Assembly (NCBI GenBank): GCA_003049485.1
Contig: PYST01000133.1
Location: forward strand, 1-64,000
Source of the DNA: Ophioceras dolichostomum
Lineage: Eukaryota; Ascomycota; Sordariomycetes; Magnaporthales; Ophioceraceae
Direction: 5' to 3'
DNA: 64,000 bases
The translations under genes were made by a program, and so were the position numbers. The notes beneath the pieces were generated by a model. The model was not told where the DNA came from. It was given only the letters and a program-made list of their open reading frames with translations, and did not search any database. Shown one piece after another: positions 57,552 to 64,000 of this stretch (position 1 is the first letter of the stretch; each line of letters starts with the position of its first letter).

Positions 57552-60500
57552 TCAAGACGGAATCTCCGCGAGAGCATCCTTCAAGAACTTCTGCACGTCC
57601 ATCGACCTCTCCTCAGCAACAGCCCTCTGCAGCCCACCCCTCATCACGTCCCAAACAGCCCCAACCGAGGACTCCTCCCCAAACACGCCCTTCCTCAACG
57701 CCTTCGCAATAGCAACGCTCGCCTTCGCCCGGTTGGACCGCTGCTCCTCGGTGCCTACATCGGACTTCTCGATGTCCAGCGTCGCCAGGTAACCAAGCGC
57801 AAGCTGCTGTTGTGGTGCCCCCTTCTTCTTATCTCCCTCCGCCGCCGCAGCAGTAGCAGCAGCCGCGTCGTTCATAAGGTCGACCACGCACGTATACCAC
57901 ACATCGCGCCTGACCCTATCAAACTTAGCGCTCTCCAGGTACGGCTTTAGCGCGGCGAGCACCCTGCCCAGCACAGCCTCCGGGTCAGCCTTCAGGCCAG
58001 GCTGGGAATACCCCCTCGCCACAGCCTCAAGCGCGTTCGCCGCCGTCTTGGCCACAAGCGCCTCCTTCGTCCTCCGTGCCTGTTGCTGCTGAGACGCGGC
58101 GGCACCACCAGAATCAACATCCATGCGGTTACCGCTGCTCTCCTCATCGTCTTCGTCCCTCAAAACATCAAGCTGCGCCGTCGCCACCTCGACGATCTCA
58201 TCCAACATGTCCAGATCGTCCCTCGCCTTCGCGACTTTCCAGAGCGCAGCGAGCGCATGGACTCGGTAGACGTCGTTGTTCCGCTTAGCCTCGCGGATCG
58301 CGATCTTCCTCAGCTTGGTCGCGATGGCAGCCGCCGCCGCATCAGAAGATGACGACGTCGACGTACTGCTCCAGAGAACTCGTCCACGCTCCACGAGCTC
58401 AGGCAGAGCAGCGAGCACCTTCTCCTTGCCCTCGAACGTCTTAAGCGCGAGAGCTTGCTCGAAGACGGGCCAAACGGTCTGGAGCGTCTTTTCCGGAATC
58501 TGCTGCTGTTGTTTCTGTTGTTGTCCCGCAGACGAAGAAGACCCTGAACCACCAGAACCACCAGAAAGCTCCGCCGCGCCCGCCAGCGCCTTCACCATGT
58601 CACCCGCAGCCAGCGCACCCGCGTGCTTGAGCGCCCACTTGGGATCCCCTAGCGCGCGTCCCACGAGCTCCACGATCTCAGGCACGTACCTCGCGACAGA
58701 CCTGGCAGAGCCAGCATGCTTCCCCCACACCTCCGCGAAAGCCTTCTCGACGTACCCGTCCGTGTCGTGGCTGCCCAGGTACGCCAGCGGCAGCAACCCG
58801 GCTTCGAGCGCCGCGAAGTGGTCCGGGCTCACCTTGCTGAGCATCAGCACGGCGTCCGCGACCTTCTGGCGTCTGCGTTCGTCCTCGGCCGCGAAGTAGA
58901 CCGCCACGCAGTGCCTCGCGAACCTGTCCCGGCTCTCCGGGGAGGCGACGCGGACGAGGTACGCCGCGGCTTTCGCGTAGCCCTGGCTGACCTCGTCGTT
59001 GGCCTCGAGGGTGTACTTCTCCATCAGCTGCAGGAACCGTCCCGCGTGCGGCGCGAAGTCGCTTCCGTGCCGTGTGGCGAGCGTCGAGAGGAGCCTCGAG
59101 CAGCCTATCTTGGTCGGCATGCCGATGGCGCTCTTGATCGTCGCCTCTAGTCCCTTGAGGAGGGCGGGCATGGTCTCTGCATCGACGGACCTCAACGCGT
59201 CCTCGATCGCCTCGGATATGGGAGATTGCGATACGGCCGCGCTGCGCATCTTGTCGAGCTTTTCTCTCGCGTCTTCTTTGGCGCGTTGGTAGTAGTAGTT
59301 GATGGCCTGCGGCTCGACCGTGCTCAGCAGGTTTAGTAGGAGCGGGATCATGTCCGCGATGAACGGCTTGAGAGCCTTGCCGCCGTACCGCGCGATCTCC
59401 ATAACAGTCGTGATGGCGATCATCTGGACCTCCTTCACGCCGCTTTCGATGCCCTTCTCAGATAACAAGAACGGCAAGGCCTCACCCATCATAGCCGTCG
59501 CAGTGGTCGAGGCGTCTCCCGCACCACCGCTTTCTTTTAGGTGGCGGACCAGGGTTTCGGATAAGTTGATGCAAAGGTGCGCGGCCGCCGCGCGAACGCT
59601 GCCCTTGACATCGTCCAGAACCTTAAGGGAAACAGCCCAGATCTCCGTGTAGTATTTCTCGTACTTCGTGAACTTCTGACCGCCGATCAGCTCAGAGATG
59701 GCAGCGCAGCTAGCCTCGCGAACGCGCCACTCCCTGCCCAGCACGCTCTTGAGCAGGTCCTGCATGATAGCGTCGAAGTTCTTCGAGATGACCTTGCCGG
59801 AGTTAGGGACCAGCGCCTTCCAGATGTCGTTCATCGAGCGCTGCACGTTCTTGTTGGGGTCGAAGCGGTACCGGTACAGCTTCGGGTACAGCTTCGGGTC
59901 GACCTCCGACTCCGACAGGATGCTGCTCAGTCCGAAGCGGCCGAACGCCGAGCGGGCCTGCCAGGTCGCGGCGTTGGTGGCCAGCGCCATGAACTTGTAG
60001 ATGAGGGACTGGTCGCCGACCTCGTTGGCCAGATTCACAATGTCCTTGTAGCTCGTGATCGACTTCCCCTCGCCCGTCGGCAGCGCGCCCTCCTCGAACA
60101 GCTCCGTGTCCTGGTCGACCTTGATCTTCTCGCCCTCGCCCGTGAAGGAGCGCACGAGGTCGTTGGAGAGGGCCTGCCGCAGCTCGGCGTCTCCTTTCTC
60201 GAACACGAGCGACAGACCTCGTGACGCCGTCTCCTGCACGAGCTCGTTACGCGCGTTGAGGAGACGCATGAACGCCGCTTGGGATTCCCGGAGCTTGGAC
60301 TGGATCTCTGGGAGGTGCGAGCAGTGTTGGATCAGACAGAAGAGCCAGATACCTGACGCTTTAAGGAGGGCGGGCTTCGTGGACTTGCAGTCTTGCAGCA
60401 GCTTGTCCAAAAGTGAGTTCAGGTGGGTTGATCGTTTGGGGACGCGGAAAGGGGTGGTAAATGCAAGAACGTCGCCGGAGTCGTCATCATCTTCACCGGT

Positions 60501-63497
60501 TGTGGGAGGCTCTTTCGCCTCCACGTCAAGGGTGAGCTGGACAGCGTCAGACTCCCAACCTGCGACTGTCGCAGTGATGGCCTCGCCAATGGCAAAGTGG
60601 ACCTCGGCCTGCTTGAGCTCGTATAGCTCGTAGAACTTGTCCAGAATCGAGCCGATAATAGCTGCGTCACTAGCATCGGCCTCTCTCAGCGCCACAGCAA
60701 GGCGTCCCATGGCCGTTATGGCGCGCTCGTTGCCCTTCTTGGCCATCGCAAACAGCACATCGACCCAAGCCTTGGCGCCTTCCTCCCGATCCGGCCGTGT
60801 CGGAAGCCCGTCGATGCCGGCGGTCCAGAGCTGCGTCAAGGCCTCGAGGAACGCGTCCTGGGAAGATGGCGAAGCCGAAGAGACCTCTTCCGGCTTCGGT
60901 AAAGTATCATACAGTGACGGAAGAAGCCTCGCCACGGGAGATGAGTAGTAGATGGCACGAGACATCCCGTGCGCCAAGAACAAGAACGCAGTCTCCGACC
61001 TGACGAGGTCGCTACCGACAACCGCCCTCCACTGGTCGGATAGCAACACCAGGCCCTCGATGCTTTCCACCACCTGCCCCTGAGAGTTCGCCGGTTGAGG
61101 TACGAGGATTCCATAAAGCCTCGCCGCGAGGGCCCTGAGCTCGGGGTTACCGATAGACATCACCTTGACCAGGCCGAAAGCCCGTCCCGCGATGCTCCTG
61201 ACGACCGCCTTGGGCGCCACGGACGCGACGTCGACCATGCAGCGCGCGCACGTCTCCGCGGCCTTGGCATTGTCCGCTCCGCTGAAGGTGAGGACGCCCT
61301 CGAGGCCTGCCGAGAGGAGCGTGTATAACGCTGTGGCGTTGCGTGGCTCGGAGAAGAGCCGGCGGAGGATGCCCCTGGCCCTCAGGTCCGACCTCGCCTT
61401 GTTCTCGAGCTGCGGTAGCCAGTCATTGGCGATCTTGATCTCGCCCTTGAGAGCGGTCAGCACGAGGATCCGAGTGCAGTACTCCACGGCGTACGGATAA
61501 GCGGCGCGGTTGTGGCCGTGGAAATTCGCGAAGTGCGGATGAGCCTGAGGGCTTTGCCCTGACCATCGAGTCGCCTGGTTGCTAGCGTCCTGTATCGTTT
61601 CGGTGAAGTATGTCTGCACCATATCGATCCAGTTGGGAAACCTCGTGGTCACATCGCCACCGTTCGCATTGTCGCCGTAACTGCTGTTGACGAAGTACGT
61701 CCAAGGGTCCAGGCCCCGCTCGCCCTCTTCTATCACCTCGCTAGCCTTGTCACGAGCACCGGATGCGGCCAAGATGTCGATCCATCGTGCCGTGGTGTCT
61801 GAGAAGGGCAGGAACTGGTTGGCACACTTTACGGCCGCGTAGCGGGTGCTGCGCACGATCTCGTCCGCGTCGTCCGAAGCAGTCACGTATGTAAGGAGGA
61901 TCGAGTGCAGGAGGAACAGGGGTGTGTTTTGCATGGCGTTCGAGGGGTTGAAGTGGATGGACATGCTAAACAGCGCGCCCTCGACGGATGTGGCCACCTG
62001 GGAGGGATCCTCGGACAGCGACCGGAAGAGGAAGCCAAGGAGAGAGCCTCGGCCATGCTGGTTGAGCCGGGCAGTCTTGGCTAGTTCACCGATAGTCTCG
62101 TACGCCCGGGAGCGCAGAGAAAGCTGCTCGGGCGACGCCATTGTCGGCCTAGGCCAGCCCTGCTCTCTGATGAAGCCCTGGAGATGCTCCAAAAGGGCCT
62201 CGCCCAGCACGAACTCGCCCTTCGTAGGACCGATACGCGAGACCCAGTTGATGAACTCAAACAGAGCCGTCTGAAGCTTCATCCATTCCAGACCGATGGG
62301 AGGACGATTGTCCAATGACGTTCCAGCCATCTGGACATCTCCGTCACCATCCTGCCGTCTCTGGAGCTGCTGGCTCCGGAGGTGGCTCTGGAGGAGCTCC
62401 ATATTGTGCGCGATGACGGCCTTAATCTCGTCGGGGTGCGTGGTCGCCTCCGCGGACTTGCTCAGCAGGCCGAGGATCCTGGCCCGGTGCGGCGTCGGCA
62501 GCTGCTCGTGAGCGCGGAAGAGGCGCGCGACCAGGGCTGGGCTCTCCAGGGAGGCCGCAGATCTCTTCAGCAGGTCGTCGCCGACCGACGACAAGCGCTT
62601 GTCGAGGCTGGCGGCGGCGCAGATGGCTGGCAGAAACCGCTCCTCGTCCGTGAAGGCCCCGCTGGCGAGGAAGCTCAGCGCTCGCACGCGAGTCTCCGGC
62701 AGTTTCGAGCTGGCGGCGCCCGGGCCCGCCAACCACGTCGTGTCCGAGTCCAGGGTGAGGAAGCCAAGATCCTCCACAGACAGACCGTGGGACTCCCCCG
62801 GTGTCTGCTTCAGGAGCAGCAGCCTCCCCAACCACTGGGCCACGAACTCGGCGTCTTTTGGGTCGGACAGACCCAGCCGCTCGCGCAGCCCCTCGTCCTC
62901 CTTGCTGCCCCGGGGCGGGATCTTCAGGGCCGGCAGCATGTGCAGGATGGCATGGAACAGGTGACGAGTCTTAGGCGTCACCTTTCCGCCGATCCCCCGG
63001 AAAGCTGCGGGCAGCAACTCGGCCTGCTCCTCGGCGTCAAGTCGATGCACACTGTGCAGGATGAAGATACTATCGAGATGCTGGATCAGAGCATTCTCGG
63101 TCGACTTGAACTGGTCGAGCAGCTTTCCCACAGGCAGAACGATCCTAGGCGAACAAACCATGATCAGATCGGGTTTCGCCCAGGTTGGAGAGAGAAAGAA
63201 AACTTACCCTGGAGGCTGAATAAACGTTTTTATCCTGGCCACTATTTGTAAGACCTGAACAGCGGAATTAGTACATATTCGCATTAATATCTAAGATGAT
63301 AGGCAAAAGCGGTAAATTCTTACCAGGTTCCGAACGGAGGCGTGCTCGCTGCCGGCCTTGAGCAGCAGAGGGGCGAGGTAGACCCCCAGGACCGACTGCA
63401 GCTTCTCCTCGTCGTTGGCCGCGTAAATAATCCGGTAGTCGACCTTCTCGACCAGGTTGAGCTCTCTCTGCTCCGCGGTCAACGCCGCCGCCGCCAT
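57552..63497 (-). CDS. ECM29: Proteasome-associated HEAT-repeat protein Ecm29
   Basis: Three exons, 63497-63324, 63254-63208 and 63144-57552, give 1937 residues; introns are 69 and 63 nt and the frame closes. The N-terminus AEQRELNLVEKVDYRIIYAA followed by LQSVLGVYLAPLLLKAG and FIQPPGIVLPVGKLLDQFKS is characteristic of Ecm29. The rest is a long alpha-helical HEAT-repeat solenoid including REASCAAISELIGGQ and WKALVPNSGKV. Yeast Ecm29 is about 1870 residues, so the gene is full length. Ecm29 binds the 26S proteasome, joining core and regulatory particles, and works in quality control and proteasome remodelling. The C-terminal third carries low-complexity inserts (Gln and Ser-rich) that are probably loops. 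The start at 63497 is preferred over the upstream in-frame ATG at 63566 because it begins MAAAALTAEQ. Confidence 0.95.
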
Positions 63498-64000
63498 GGT
63501 GATGATGCTTGGCAGGACCTGGTGGCTCGGTTGCTGGGGGAGAGAAAGAAGAGGAGCCAGGACCAAGGCGGGAAAGTGAAGGGGAAAACAAGACAGCCAG
63601 AGGAGAGGGGTATCAACGCAGCACGATCATGAGAGAAAGAAAAAAAGGTAAAAGGTAGAAAATGGAGAGAAACGAAGCTATATAGTATTCTTCTCAGCTT
63701 TTTATCTGCAGAAAAAGCCGGGGAACGGGGGAAAGAATACGCTGTTGGTTTCGTCGTCACCTTTGCCCTGCCTGGTTCGGCGTGAGACAACGAGTCCGAG
63801 TCTCCGCCTACAGCGCCACCTCAAAAAGGCACGGCACGCTCGACGAGTTTATCAGCCTATCTCCACGTGACACCCATCAGGCACCGTCCGCTGACGCCAA
63901 ATTCCTTCCAGCGGCTTCCGCTATCTTCCTCTGGCATGGCCGTCACAACACCAACATCTCCGCTCCTACGACTTGGAAAGAGTTGTGCCTGGTGCCAGGC
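63498..64000 (+). other. Divergent spacer; possible start of a plus-strand gene at 63936
   Basis: To the right of the Ecm29 start there is a leader-like stretch. An ATG at 63936 opens a frame (MAVTTPTSPLLRLGKSCAWC) that runs off the window edge. It could be the first exon of a divergent gene sharing the promoter region with Ecm29, but 21 codons are too few to decide. Confidence 0.25.

Noticed and set aside
1..64000. CRISPR arrays, bacterial operons or a secondary-metabolite backbone gene (PKS/NRPS)
   Set aside because: No spaced direct repeats, no prokaryotic gene organisation and no such domains were seen; the window is eukaryotic with spliceosomal introns.

Overview
The window looks like chromosomal DNA of a filamentous ascomycete (Pezizomycotina, probably Sordariomycetes). 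The evidence is short spliceosomal introns with GTRWGT donors and CTAAC/CTGAC-type branch sites, GC-rich coding exons, pyrimidine-rich leaders, many TACCT/AGGTA motifs in the spacers, and a gene set typical of that group: Clr5-domain protein, AIM6, DUF2306, fungal M6 and M28 peptidases, and a fungal AIG1-like G domain. The taxonomic call is inferred from gene content.

Layout. At 1-403 is the RNase H end of a non-LTR retrotransposon running off the left edge. A Cys-rich, apparently broken gene follows (about 518-1491), and then an F-box-like gene (4032-4871) with possible lesions at both ends. About 12 kb (5.0-17.1 kb) has no convincing gene, only simple repeats and an assembly gap. At 17145-18988 is an MFS transporter of the allantoate/nicotinate (ACS) type. 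Three tandem tRNA-Arg-like genes (22.5-23.0 kb) carry unusual ACG/GCG anticodons. A DUF2306 membrane protein (23911-25531) converges on the most unusual gene of the window, a reconstructed fusion (26092-29148, minus) of AIG1-like G domain, coiled coil, WD40 propeller and Gln-rich tail.

From 30.6 to 39.6 kb lie three secreted hydrolase-type genes, all on the minus strand: an M6 metalloprotease, an AIM6-like phosphodiesterase and an M28 aminopeptidase with PA domain. A tRNA-Trp gene and a Clr5-domain gene lie among them. The 40-49 kb stretch is sparse, with a small CxxC protein carrying a 10-residue repeat and a small secreted Cys-containing protein beside a second assembly gap.

The right third holds three conserved cellular genes on the minus strand: a germinal-centre (Ste20/GCK-III) kinase, a UBA-UAS-UBX protein of the Ubx5/UBXN7 type, and the proteasome factor Ecm29. 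The last two both belong to ubiquitin-proteasome biology. Gene models with introns were built by hand; for every multi-exon model the reading frame closes across the chosen splice sites. The strongest candidate for a new system is the G-domain/WD40 fusion, whose Walker A lysine is replaced by arginine. Next are the tandem tRNA genes.
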